Assembly (NCBI GenBank): GCA_946479985.1
Contig: CAMLIF010000002.1
Coordinates: 51,114-115,113 of the forward strand
DNA: 64,000 nt
Reading direction: 5' to 3'
Source of the DNA: an uncultured Flavobacteriales bacterium
GTDB taxonomy: Bacteria; Bacteroidota; Bacteroidia; Flavobacteriales; Crocinitomicaceae
Below, piece by piece: positions 8,604-16,567 of the stretch. Both the position numbers and the translations under genes were made by a program. Below the pieces are notes generated by a model, which saw only the letters and a list, made by a program, of their open reading frames with translations, made no database searches and was not told the DNA's origin. The first letter of the stretch is position 1, and each line of letters begins with the position of its first letter.

Positions 8604-8634
8604 CAAATTTACATCTTTATCCGTTGTATTTTTG
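8604..8634. promoter_or_regulatory. Divergent leaderless promoter pair (PagL-like gene / mazG)
   Basis: The 38-bp gap carries two exact TAnnTTTG boxes facing outward. TAAATTTG (minus strand, 8611-8604) is followed after 3 bp by the minus-strand ATG. TATTTTTG (plus, 8627-8634) is followed after 4 bp by the mazG ATG. Both transcripts are predicted to begin at or very near the start codon. Confidence 0.65.
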
Positions 8635-8638
8635 CTTC

Positions 8639-9454
8639 ATGACGAACAAAAAAAACGAAACTATATCTTCGGACCCACGATTGGCAGCTTTCGAGCGCCT
8701 GCTGACTATCATGGACGACTTACGGGCAAAATGCCCATGGGATATGAAGCAAACATTTGAAACATTACGACACTTAACGATAGAAGAAACCTATGAACTT
8801 GGTGATGCAATTGTTCAGGAAGACCTTCAGGCTATCAAAGGAGAAATCGGCGATTTGTTCCTGCACATGGTTTTTTACTGCAAATTGGGCGAAGAACAGG
8901 GAGCATTTGATGTAACAACTGTTTTAAATGCCATTTGCGATAAACTGGTTTTCCGTCACCCCCACATTTATAGTGACACAAAAGCAGAAACAGAAGCAGA
9001 AGTAAAAGCCAACTGGGAAAAATTAAAACTCAAAGAAGGTAAAAAAAGTGTTCTGGAGGGAGTTCCAAGCGGATTAGCTTCATTGGTTAAAGCAATGAGA
9101 ATCCAGGAAAAAGTACGCGGTATAGGTTTCGACTGGGACAATGCAGAACAAGTAAAAGAAAAACTTGAGGAAGAGCAGAACGAATTAGATGAGGCCATTT
9201 CAACCGGTGATCAGACACACATCGAAGAAGAATTCGGAGACGTTTTATTTGCTTTGGTAAATTATTCCCGGTTCATTGATGTGAACCCCGATACTGCACT
9301 TTCGAAAGCAAACAACAAGTTTATTACCCGGTTCAAATTAATGGAAGAACTTGTTGCCAAAGAAAACAAACAGCTGAGTGACATGCAGTTAGCAGAAATG
9401 GATATTTACTGGGATCGGGCAAAGCTAATCTTAAGACAGGAGAAAGATTCATGA
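8639..9454 (+). CDS. mazG: Nucleoside triphosphate pyrophosphohydrolase MazG
   Basis: MazG hydrolyses (d)NTPs to monophosphates and pyrophosphate, a house-cleaning role in the cytoplasm. The 271 residues carry the two tandem MazG domains of the full-length form. Domain one has RAKCPWDMKQTFETLRHLTIEETYELGDAI with EIGDLFLHMVF. Domain two has LEEEQNELDEAI and EEEFGDVLFALVNYSRF. The acidic EExxE and ExxD helices that hold magnesium are visible in both. The start is the ATG at 8639, directly behind a TATTTTTG box; a TTG 15 bp upstream lies within that promoter and is rejected. Confidence 0.95.
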   Translation: MTNKKNETISSDPRLAAFERLLTIMDDLRAKCPWDMKQTFETLRHLTIEETYELGDAIVQEDLQAIKGEIGDLFLHMVFYCKLGEEQGAFDVTTVLNAICDKLVFRHPHIYSDTKAETEAEVKANWEKLKLKEGKKSVLEGVPSGLASLVKAMRIQEKVRGIGFDWDNAEQVKEKLEEEQNELDEAISTGDQTHIEEEFGDVLFALVNYSRFIDVNPDTALSKANNKFITRFKLMEELVAKENKQLSDMQLAEMDIYWDRAKLILRQEKDS

Positions 9455-9472
9455 CTAAGTTTTAACGTAAAC

Positions 9473-9502
9473 AAACTACCGTACAATCAACAAAACTACC
9501 GT
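9473..9502. repeat. Direct repeat AAACTACCGT with 20-bp period, likely operator
   Basis: Two identical 10-mers, AAACTACCGT, at 9473-9482 and 9493-9502, exactly 20 bp apart (about two helical turns). They lie about 25-54 bp upstream of the -33 TTG of the TonB receptor promoter. This is the geometry of a dimeric activator such as a LytTR-type response regulator; the regulator itself is not in the window. Confidence 0.5.
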
Positions 9503-9526
9503 TTATTCAAATCGTTGTTAAATTAA

Positions 9527-9556
9527 TTGTTAACTGGAGTTAAAAGATTAAATTCG
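9527..9556 (+). promoter_or_regulatory. Promoter of the TonB receptor gene (TTG-N19-TAAATTCG)
   Basis: TTG at 9527-9529 and TAAATTCG at 9549-9556, with 19-bp spacing, match the flavobacterial promoter consensus. The -7 box is 35 bp before the ATG. Confidence 0.7.
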
Positions 9557-9591
9557 TTCCTCCATACTAATACTCTTTCAGTTAAAACTAT

Positions 9592-11931
9592 ATGAAGATC
9601 AAACTTATATTCCTTTTTTCCTTGTTCAGTATCTCATTTGGGTTCTCCCAGGAACATATCGTACGCGGCTATTTATTCGACGATGATAATGGAGAAGCAG
9701 TTCCGTTCGAGCAGGTAATATTGATTCCAACAAATAAATCACAAGCAATTTTAGGAGCCTCTGCAGCGGTTGATGGGTTATTCTCCATTGCTAAAGTACC
9801 GATGGGAACTTATTTACTTCGGGTTGCAAGTTCAGAATACGCAGTTTACGAAAAAGAAGTGGTGGTTTCTCAACCGAAAGGAATTACTGAGATTACGATT
9901 AATCTTGTTGTTCCTGACAAAAACAAGTTGGGTGAAGTTGTCATTTCGGGTGAATTACATGCAAAAGCTACTGAAGTTTTGATGTCTCAGGTGAAATTTG
10001 ATAAACACGGTGTTGAACGAGTTCCATCGGTGGGTGGTGAAAATGATGTTGTGGCAGCATTTTCGGTAACTCCGGGTGTTGTTACTACCGGTGACCAGGG
10101 TGGACAATTATATGTTCGTGGTGGTACACCAATTCAAAATAAAGTTTTACTGGATGGTATGACCATTTACAATCCGTTCCATACAATCGGGTTTTTCTCA
10201 ATCTTCGAAACGGAATTAATTCAGAACGTAGATATTTATACCGGAGGTTTTGACGCAAAATATGGGGGAAGAATTTCATCCGTAATGGACATTACCTACA
10301 GAGACGGAAACAAAAAACAACTGGGAGGCAAAGTCTCGTTATCACCTTTCTTAGGAAAATTAGTTTTGGAAGGCCCGGTTTACAAATCAAAATCAGGCAG
10401 AGGAGGCGGATCGTTTATCTTTTCCGGAAAGCACTCCTTATTGGATTATACATCAAAATCACTATACAGAGGCGTAAACAACGGGAACGGCTTGCCTTAC
10501 AATTTCACTGATTTATATGGTAAAGTAACACTCTCATCCGGACAAGGATCTAAATTTTCGTTCTTCGGATTCCACAACAACGATAATACAGAGTATTACG
10601 GTGTTGCCAATTTAGGATTTACGCAAGGCGGCGGCGGAATGAACTTTACATTGGTTCCGAATGGTTCCCCAACTATTATCAGAGGCCACATGAATGTTTC
10701 CAATTACAAAACAACATTCCAGGAAACAGCAAACTACGAGCGCTTCAGTTCTATTCAGGGTGCCGACCTTGGTTTCGATTTTACTTACTTTTTGAAAGCT
10801 GACGGAAGAATTGATTACGGATTGAACATGAACGTGTTCGCTACAAACTTCGTTACATACAATGAAGCTGCTTCTAAAATTGAAGCACGAAACAATAGTA
10901 CAGAAATCGGTGCCTACATCAATTACAAGTATGTAAATCCTCGTTTTGTAATACAACCGGGGCTTCGTGTTCAGGCCTATGCTTCATTAGGAACTATTTC
11001 TGTAGAACCAAGAATCGGAATCAAATACAATGCTACTGACAGACTTCGTTTGAAACTTTCCGGAGGGCGTTACACTCAAAACTTTACTTCAGCTTCTTCA
11101 GACAGAGATGTTGTAAACTTGTTTAACGGGCTTTTAAGTGCGCCTACAAATGTTCAGCAAGAATTCATTACAGAATTCGGAAAAGTTAAAAACCCGAAGA
11201 ACGGATTGCAAATTTCCTATCATGCAATTGTTGGTACCGAATACGATTTAACTTCAAACCTGAGCCTGAATGTGGAGCTATACTACAAATATTTCCCTCA
11301 GCTAAGTAACATCAATACATTCAAAATTTACGAGGATATCTCTGATTTTGCTGATAAAGATGATATTGAAAAGAAAGATTTCCTTATTGAATCGGGGCAG
11401 ACTTACGGAGCCGATTTATTGCTGAAATACAACAAAGGGCGTTTATTCCTTTGGGGAGTTTATTCATACGGTCACTCTACACGCTGGAACGGTTTTGAAA
11501 CATACTACCCCGTTTTCGACAGAAGACACAACGTGAATCTTGTTGGTTCGTATTTATTCGGAGCAAAGAAAACGCTGGAATTAAATATGCGCTGGAATAT
11601 CGGTTCAGGATTGCCTTATACACCAACAAGCGGTTTTTACCAATCAGAAAGCTTCAGCGATGGTGCTACAACAGATATCACGCAAACTAACTCAACAGGT
11701 TACGGGTTAATTTTCGGCGACTTTAACGGTCAGCGTTTACCTTATTACCACCGTTTAGATATTACCATTAAAAAACGTTTCGTATTCGGTAATAAAACGG
11801 AAATGGAATTAGTTGGAAGTGTTACCAACGCCTACAACAGAAAGAATATTTTCTACGTGAATCGCGTAACAAACGAAATAGTTTACCAATTCCCGATCAT
11901 GCCAAGTTTCGGCTTGAGTTACAAATTCTAA
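9592..11931 (+). CDS. TonB-dependent receptor with carboxypeptidase-regulatory-like N-terminal domain
   Basis: A 779-residue outer-membrane active transporter. The signal peptide ends at GFSQ (about residue 20). A carboxypeptidase-D-regulatory-like domain follows at about 23-105 (HIVRGYLFDDDNGEAVPFEQV...). The plug domain is at about 110-230, with DVVAAFSVTPGVV, GQLYVRGGTPIQNKVLLDGM and DAKYGGRISSVMDI. A barrel ends in the aromatic strand FGLSYKF. It is shorter than SusC receptors (about 1000 residues) and no SusD-like partner is adjacent, so it is probably a stand-alone receptor. The substrate cannot be read from the sequence. A direct-repeat operator candidate and a good promoter precede it, and a terminator follows. 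Confidence 0.9.
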   Translation: MKIKLIFLFSLFSISFGFSQEHIVRGYLFDDDNGEAVPFEQVILIPTNKSQAILGASAAVDGLFSIAKVPMGTYLLRVASSEYAVYEKEVVVSQPKGITEITINLVVPDKNKLGEVVISGELHAKATEVLMSQVKFDKHGVERVPSVGGENDVVAAFSVTPGVVTTGDQGGQLYVRGGTPIQNKVLLDGMTIYNPFHTIGFFSIFETELIQNVDIYTGGFDAKYGGRISSVMDITYRDGNKKQLGGKVSLSPFLGKLVLEGPVYKSKSGRGGGSFIFSGKHSLLDYTSKSLYRGVNNGNGLPYNFTDLYGKVTLSSGQGSKFSFFGFHNNDNTEYYGVANLGFTQGGGGMNFTLVPNGSPTIIRGHMNVSNYKTTFQETANYERFSSIQGADLGFDFTYFLKADGRIDYGLNMNVFATNFVTYNEAASKIEARNNSTEIGAYINYKYVNPRFVIQPGLRVQAYASLGTISVEPRIGIKYNATDRLRLKLSGGRYTQNFTSASSDRDVVNLFNGLLSAPTNVQQEFITEFGKVKNPKNGLQISYHAIVGTEYDLTSNLSLNVELYYKYFPQLSNINTFKIYEDISDFADKDDIEKKDFLIESGQTYGADLLLKYNKGRLFLWGVYSYGHSTRWNGFETYYPVFDRRHNVNLVGSYLFGAKKTLELNMRWNIGSGLPYTPTSGFYQSESFSDGATTDITQTNSTGYGLIFGDFNGQRLPYYHRLDITIKKRFVFGNKTEMELVGSVTNAYNRKNIFYVNRVTNEIVYQFPIMPSFGLSYKF

Positions 11932-11949
11932 CAGAAATTCAAAATAATG

Positions 11950-11979
11950 AAAGGCTTCACATGGGTGAAGCCTTTTTTT
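11950..11979 (+). terminator. Intrinsic terminator after the TonB receptor
   Basis: Hairpin AAGGCTTCAC / GTGAAGCCTT with a 4-nt loop followed by seven T. It lies 19 bp after the receptor stop. Confidence 0.9.
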
Positions 11980-11989
11980 ATTCAATAAA

Positions 11990-12019
11990 TTGAAGTTTGT
12001 TTTAAAGTAGTTATATTTA
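11990..12019 (+). promoter_or_regulatory. Promoter for the small exported protein / adhesin pair
   Basis: TTG at 11990-11992, 19 bp spacer, then TATATTTA at 12012-12019 (one mismatch to TAnnTTTG). A leader of about 55 bp follows before the ATG at 12079. Confidence 0.5.
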
Positions 12020-12078
12020 CGACGCAACCCTAAACGATTTTTTCGTTTATAAGTTGAATACTACTAAAAACTACAACT

Positions 12079-12522
12079 ATGTACTACGACTTTTTCAATC
12101 TGAAGAAGAATTTGAGACTCACCCTGTGCTTTCTCGCTTTTTCTTTTTCCGGTGCAGTTTCATGTCATGCACAAAGTAACCAGGAACAAATTACACAGCT
12201 CTTGTCACAAAGAGAAGTTCTGTTAAATGAATCCTCAAGCACCTTAGAGGTAGACAAGGAATTATTTAACCTGGGTTATCGTCCGAAAGCAGCAGTAACC
12301 ATTGTAGGCAACGGGTTTACTTTCCCGCTCTTCTTACCAGTTTCTCCTAATAAACAAGCTGTTATGGAAAGCCGGATCAAAAGTGTTTGTCCGTTTCTGC
12401 TTACCCTTCAAATAAATGAACAAGATCAAAGCATCATTGCACAATTATCGGAAGCACCCACTCCGGCAATGATCAGAGACATTATTATTCACTTTGGATT
12501 TGAAGAGTATGAAAACAATTAA
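12079..12522 (+). CDS. Small exported protein of unknown function, coupled to the adhesin gene
   Basis: I do not recognise this 147-residue protein. It has an N-terminal export signal (positively charged KKNLR, hydrophobic LCFLAFSFSGAVS, then CHAQ). About 110 mature residues follow with a mixed helix/strand pattern. Its stop overlaps the next gene's start by 14 bp, so the pair is translationally coupled. A role connected with the 1004-residue T9SS type B protein, such as a periplasmic partner, is therefore plausible but unproven. No catalytic motif is visible. Two cysteines remain: one near the signal cleavage site and one in SVCPFLL. Confidence 0.55.
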   Translation: MYYDFFNLKKNLRLTLCFLAFSFSGAVSCHAQSNQEQITQLLSQREVLLNESSSTLEVDKELFNLGYRPKAAVTIVGNGFTFPLFLPVSPNKQAVMESRIKSVCPFLLTLQINEQDQSIIAQLSEAPTPAMIRDIIIHFGFEEYENN

Positions 12523-15500
12523 AATCAAATTTTTAGGAGTAGTAATTGCTTTATTATGCTCCTTTTCGGCACACAACCAGTGTAATACGAACACATCCAT
12601 CTGTACGCCCGGAACGGCAGGTCCGTTTAACTTTGTAAGTCCCGGTCCTTATGTGAGCTCATGTCTCGATTTCTGGGGACCGAATATGGGATACATTATT
12701 CTTCACATTACATCGAGCGGACCGTTAAACATGTTAATCGACGGAAATTCATCCTCAGGTTTTCTTGACGTAGCCGTATTCAATATTCCTGCCGGACAGT
12801 CACCATGTACAGCGATTCAAAATACTGCAAACGAAATTGGATGTAATTATGCCAGTGCGGCAAGTGGATGTAATCAATTTGGTAATGCTTTCCCCTGCAC
12901 ATCATCAGTTCCCGCCCCGAATGTTACCGCAGGACAAGAAATTATGATCGTAGTAGAAAACTGGAGTGGTTCTTCAAGTAGTTTCACCATGTCGCTCGGA
13001 CCTGCTCCCGGTGCTCAAACCGGCCCTCCAAATCCGGCAATTACACCGGTTGGGCCATTTTGTGTCACAGGAGGTACAACGCAGTTAATCGCTGCTGATA
13101 TGGGTGGAACATGGACCGGACCAGGTGTTTCATCAACCGGAGTGTTCAATCCTGCCACTGCCGGAATTGGAACTCATACAATCAATTATTCAGTTGGTGT
13201 TGCTCCATGTAATGCTGCTTCATCTACAACTATTACCGTAACAAATGCAACTGTAACACCGCCACCTGCACAAACTATCTGTGCCGGAGGAAGTGCAACG
13301 CTTACCGCTTCAGGAGCCACAAATTATACATGGAGTCCAAGTGCTACCTTGAACACCAACAATGGTGCTACCGTTATTGCAACACCGTCGGTAACCACAA
13401 CTTATACAGTTACCGGCACTACGGGAAGCTGCTCGAGTTCCGCAACAGTTACCGTAACCGTGGGTTCCTCGCCTACAGTGGTAGCCGAACCGAATATTAC
13501 GGTTTGCGCAGGAGCAATAGTTCCGCTGAACACGTTCACAAGTAGTCCCGCGGGTGCCAGCTTCAACTGGACCAATAACAATACAGCAACCGGCTGTGCA
13601 GGATCCGGCAGCACGAATATTCCGGCGTTTACAGCAACAAACAATACTTCAGCTGCCATAAGCAGTACTATTTCTGTTACTCCGAATATCGGAACATGCG
13701 TTGGACCTGCTTCCAATTTTACAATTACTGTAAATCCTTCGCCAACAATTAATCCGCTGGCGAATCAAACCTATTGTGCCGGAGATCCTGCACCTGTAAC
13801 AACAGTTACGGCAGTCCCTCCTACCGCAACTGTTACCTGGACCAATTCCAATACAAATGTTGGTTTAGGTGCATCCGGAAATGGAAACGTTAGTGCGTTT
13901 ACGGCTACTAACAGCGCAGGAGGAAGTATTACAGGAACCGTAACACTTACACCAACTTTTGCATCTTGTACCGGACCTGCACAAACGTATACAATTACAG
14001 TAGGCTCAACACCAAACGTAAATGCTGTCAGCAATATTTCGGTTTGTAACGGTTCAACTGTTAACGTACCTGCATTTACCGGTTCAGTACCCGGAACTTC
14101 TTATGCCTGGACAAATTCAAATCCGGCAATCGGACTAAGTGCATCGGGTAACGGAGACATTACAGCGTTCACAGGTTCAAATGCCGGAACAACTCCAGTT
14201 ACAGGAACAATTACCGTTACACCGTCTATAGGAACATGTGTTGGAACTCCAATAACGTTTGATATTACGATAAACCCAAGCCCTTCTGTTACCGTTGGAA
14301 GCAATTCACCTATTTGTGAAGGACAAACACTGAACTTAACAGCTAATGGCCCTGCGGGTGCAACTTATAGCTGGACCGGTCCGAATTCTTTTTCTTCGAA
14401 TCTTCAAAATCCTTCTATAAACTCGGTGACAGCTGCTGCTAACGGAACTTACAACGTAACTGTTACAACATTCAGCTGTACAGTTTCAGCATCGTTAACG
14501 GTCGTTATTAATCCGGGATCAGCACCAACAATTACTCCTGTAAGTGCACTGTGTCAGAATGCCGGCGCCATAAACCTTGTTGCAAGTGTTGCCGGAGGTG
14601 TTTGGAGTGGTCCGGGAATTACAAATGGTGCTACCGGACAATTCTCGCCATCCTCTGCTACAGTCGGAAGCAATGTGATAACATACACTTTAAGTTCAGG
14701 TTGCAGTGTTCCGTCAACCACAACTATTACTGTCAATCCGGTTCCTGTTGTTCAGTTCTCAACTTCAACTACTGTTGGCTGTGAACCGTTAACAGCTGTA
14801 TTAACTGATAACTCCGTACCACCAAGCTCTTCTGTAACATGGGATTTCGGAGACGGAACAACTTCCAATCAAACCGGAAACATCAATCATACATTTATGA
14901 ACGCCGGTTGTTACACAGTCAGTTTGACAAGTACTTCAAACGGATGTACTTCAAGTGCTTCACAACCAAATTTCATTTGTGTGATACCTTATGCCGATGC
15001 AAGCTTCTCTGTTGATGATCAGACATTAACAATTATGAATTCATCGGTTGCAACTTTCAACAGTTCCACAAATGCTTCGATTTATCATTGGGACTTTGGC
15101 GACGGAGCAACCTCATCAGCGGAGAACGGAAGTCATAATTACCCTTCAGAGCCAGGAAGTTATTCAATCATGTTAGTAGCGAATAATGCCGGTAACTGTC
15201 CGGATACAGCCTGGGTGACGATTGTGATAGAAACAGAAACTATTTTCTACGTTCCGAATGCGTTTACGCCAGACGGAGACGAGCATAATAACGTATTCCT
15301 GCCAATATTCACATCCGGATTCGATCCTCAGAATTACAACTTTACTGTTTATAACAGATGGGGAGAAGTTTTGTTCGAAAGCAACAACCATGAATTTGGC
15401 TGGGATGGTATTTATCACGATCAGCTATGCAAAGAAGGAACATACATGTGGACGATCTGGTATAAGACAGATAATTCGGATAAAAAAGTAACAAAACAGG

Positions 15501-15523
15501 GACATTTCTCCCTGATCAAATAG
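12509..15523 (+). CDS. T9SS type B (gliding-motility C-terminal) surface protein with PKD and Ig-like repeats
   Basis: A 1004-residue secreted adhesin-like protein. A signal peptide (MKTIKIKFLGVVIALLCSFSAHNQ) precedes a Cys-rich N-terminal domain to about residue 165. A row of Ig/PKD-like modules follows. One resembles the ten-fold repeat of the 1718-residue protein at 58654-63810. Three PKD-like modules of about 90 residues each contain W-[TN]-N-[SN]-N. Two classical PKD domains have WDFGDG. The last 90 residues are the type B sorting domain (IFYVPNAFTPDGDEHNN ... YNRWGEVLFES ... GWDGIYH), expected to direct T9SS secretion. The start is the ATG inside the end of the preceding gene; an upstream TTG is rejected. 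Confidence 0.88.
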   Translation: MKTIKIKFLGVVIALLCSFSAHNQCNTNTSICTPGTAGPFNFVSPGPYVSSCLDFWGPNMGYIILHITSSGPLNMLIDGNSSSGFLDVAVFNIPAGQSPCTAIQNTANEIGCNYASAASGCNQFGNAFPCTSSVPAPNVTAGQEIMIVVENWSGSSSSFTMSLGPAPGAQTGPPNPAITPVGPFCVTGGTTQLIAADMGGTWTGPGVSSTGVFNPATAGIGTHTINYSVGVAPCNAASSTTITVTNATVTPPPAQTICAGGSATLTASGATNYTWSPSATLNTNNGATVIATPSVTTTYTVTGTTGSCSSSATVTVTVGSSPTVVAEPNITVCAGAIVPLNTFTSSPAGASFNWTNNNTATGCAGSGSTNIPAFTATNNTSAAISSTISVTPNIGTCVGPASNFTITVNPSPTINPLANQTYCAGDPAPVTTVTAVPPTATVTWTNSNTNVGLGASGNGNVSAFTATNSAGGSITGTVTLTPTFASCTGPAQTYTITVGSTPNVNAVSNISVCNGSTVNVPAFTGSVPGTSYAWTNSNPAIGLSASGNGDITAFTGSNAGTTPVTGTITVTPSIGTCVGTPITFDITINPSPSVTVGSNSPICEGQTLNLTANGPAGATYSWTGPNSFSSNLQNPSINSVTAAANGTYNVTVTTFSCTVSASLTVVINPGSAPTITPVSALCQNAGAINLVASVAGGVWSGPGITNGATGQFSPSSATVGSNVITYTLSSGCSVPSTTTITVNPVPVVQFSTSTTVGCEPLTAVLTDNSVPPSSSVTWDFGDGTTSNQTGNINHTFMNAGCYTVSLTSTSNGCTSSASQPNFICVIPYADASFSVDDQTLTIMNSSVATFNSSTNASIYHWDFGDGATSSAENGSHNYPSEPGSYSIMLVANNAGNCPDTAWVTIVIETETIFYVPNAFTPDGDEHNNVFLPIFTSGFDPQNYNFTVYNRWGEVLFESNNHEFGWDGIYHDQLCKEGTYMWTIWYKTDNSDKKVTKQGHFSLIK

Positions 15524-15543
15524 AACTATTTTAAAATATTTAT

Positions 15544-15594
15544 AAAACCCGCTGGTCACTGAGCATAGTCGAAGTGCAGCGGGTTTTGTTTTTA
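15544..15594 (+). terminator. Terminator containing a GAGCATAGTCGAAG repeat element
   Basis: A stem AAAACCCGCTG / CAGCGGGTTTT followed by a T-rich tract terminates the adhesin gene. Within it a second 4-bp stem encloses GAGCATAGTCGA. The inner sequence resembles the short palindromic '..GAGC..GTCGAAG..' repeats scattered between genes in many Bacteroidota. A related element follows lpd near 20 kb. Confidence 0.85.
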
Positions 15595-15703
15595 TTCCTC
15601 TTTTCCGGACAGGAAAGATGCGGGAGAGAGTGTAGAACTATCGAGAGAGCTTGTAGGACCCCCGGTGAGGTCATTGAACATTCCATCTCAAAACTCCAGT
15701 CTC

Positions 15704-15741
15704 AATTAGTTGGGACGTGATGCATAGCGTACCAACTAATT
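15704..15741. repeat. Inverted repeat AATTAGTTGG / CCAACTAATT
   Basis: A perfect 10-bp inverted repeat with an 18-nt spacer. It lies 9-46 bp beyond the stop of the minus-strand gene at 15750. It could form an mRNA 3' end hairpin for that gene, but it has low GC content and no T tract. The rest of the 226-bp gap shows no gene. Confidence 0.45.
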
Positions 15742-15749
15742 ATCTCCGC

Positions 15750-16334
15750 CTACCTTTTAATAAGCGGGTCAAATGTCTCATGCTCCATTTTCAATACCTG
15801 TGTTTTCGGAACAGTCACACGAACCAGTTTGTTTCCTTTCTTCACAACTTTGAATCCGGCATAACTGGCAACATCTTCAATGTTCATACTCATAGAATAC
15901 CAGGTTTCCGGTTCTTCCGAGTTGGCTGCATGTTTTTCATTTTCCAGCAAAAAACTAAATGATTTTGTAGCATAAAGTACTGAATCGTCAATTACATTGG
16001 TATACAACTCCATTATGCGGTTCATGGTTACAGCACGAGCTGTAGCTGTATCTATAAACGATTCAACCGGTTCATTTAAGAACATATAGGAGTATTCTCC
16101 ACTTGTGTTTATAAGCTTGCACCCGTTTTTTTTGAGATAGTCTTTACGGTACTCGTAATTAACCCTATGGATGGAAGTCTCGAACATGCCCGGATCATAC
16201 TTATTGGCAAAAGCTTTTTCCTTAGCAGTCAGGGGCCTTACAGGACATTCGGATGAGCCGGGAATGCAGCTGTAGATGATTGATCCAAAAAACATCAATA
16301 GAAATAGCGCACGGTATCGGTTAAGGGTTTTCAT
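15750..16334 (-). CDS. Putative lipoprotein of unknown function
   Basis: I do not recognise this 194-residue protein. The start MKTLNRYRALFLLMFFGSIIYSC gives a lipoprotein-type signal with the cysteine following IYS. The same start is supported by a CGAAAATA (TATTTTCG on this strand) -7 box at 16369-16362. The mature part is charged and contains ALTAKEKAFANKYDPGMFE-like helical segments and a conserved-looking YSYMFLNEPVESFIDTATARAVTMNR stretch. It sits alone between the adhesin and the M61 peptidase, and no function is claimed. An upstream in-frame extension of 23 residues would run through the promoter and is rejected. Confidence 0.6.
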   Translation of the reverse strand: MKTLNRYRALFLLMFFGSIIYSCIPGSSECPVRPLTAKEKAFANKYDPGMFETSIHRVNYEYRKDYLKKNGCKLINTSGEYSYMFLNEPVESFIDTATARAVTMNRIMELYTNVIDDSVLYATKSFSFLLENEKHAANSEEPETWYSMSMNIEDVASYAGFKVVKKGNKLVRVTVPKTQVLKMEHETFDPLIKR

Positions 16335-16510
16335 AGTAAGTATATTTTTCTGTGTTGGATACGAAAATAAGATTATTCCATAAACCGGCTTTGAGTTGCA
16401 CAATTATCCCCTGAACATTCCTTTGGGGCCTTCTGGCTTAGTGATAGTTATTCACATATTTAACCACGAATTCCTCAATGCTCACGAGCTTTTACGTGTC
16501 GGTGTGGGTG

Positions 16511-16550
16511 CTATGCATCTCTGGATTTTACTATGTTTCTATGTGTTAAA
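16511..16550. repeat. CTATGTG-type dispersed repeat, copy 1
   Basis: A/T-rich sequence built on CTATG..CTATGT..CTATGTGTT. The same motif recurs twice near 18.3-18.5 kb. All copies are intergenic or in 5' leaders. Confidence 0.4.
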
Positions 16551-16567
16551 TTCCTGTCCCAACTGAG

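Noticed and set aside
13402..14304. Minus-strand Val/Pro/Ala-rich reading frames opposite the adhesin gene
   Set aside because: Complementary shadows of Thr/Asn-rich repeats; no start context, signal or domain.
15704..15741. Intrinsic terminator for the gene at 15750-16334
   Set aside because: The 10-bp stem is A/T-rich and no T tract follows on the minus strand. Reported only as an inverted repeat.
16335..16403. Longer N terminus for the lipoprotein-like gene ending at 15750
   Set aside because: The extension lies upstream of a clean lipoprotein signal and spans the -7 box, so it is not translated.
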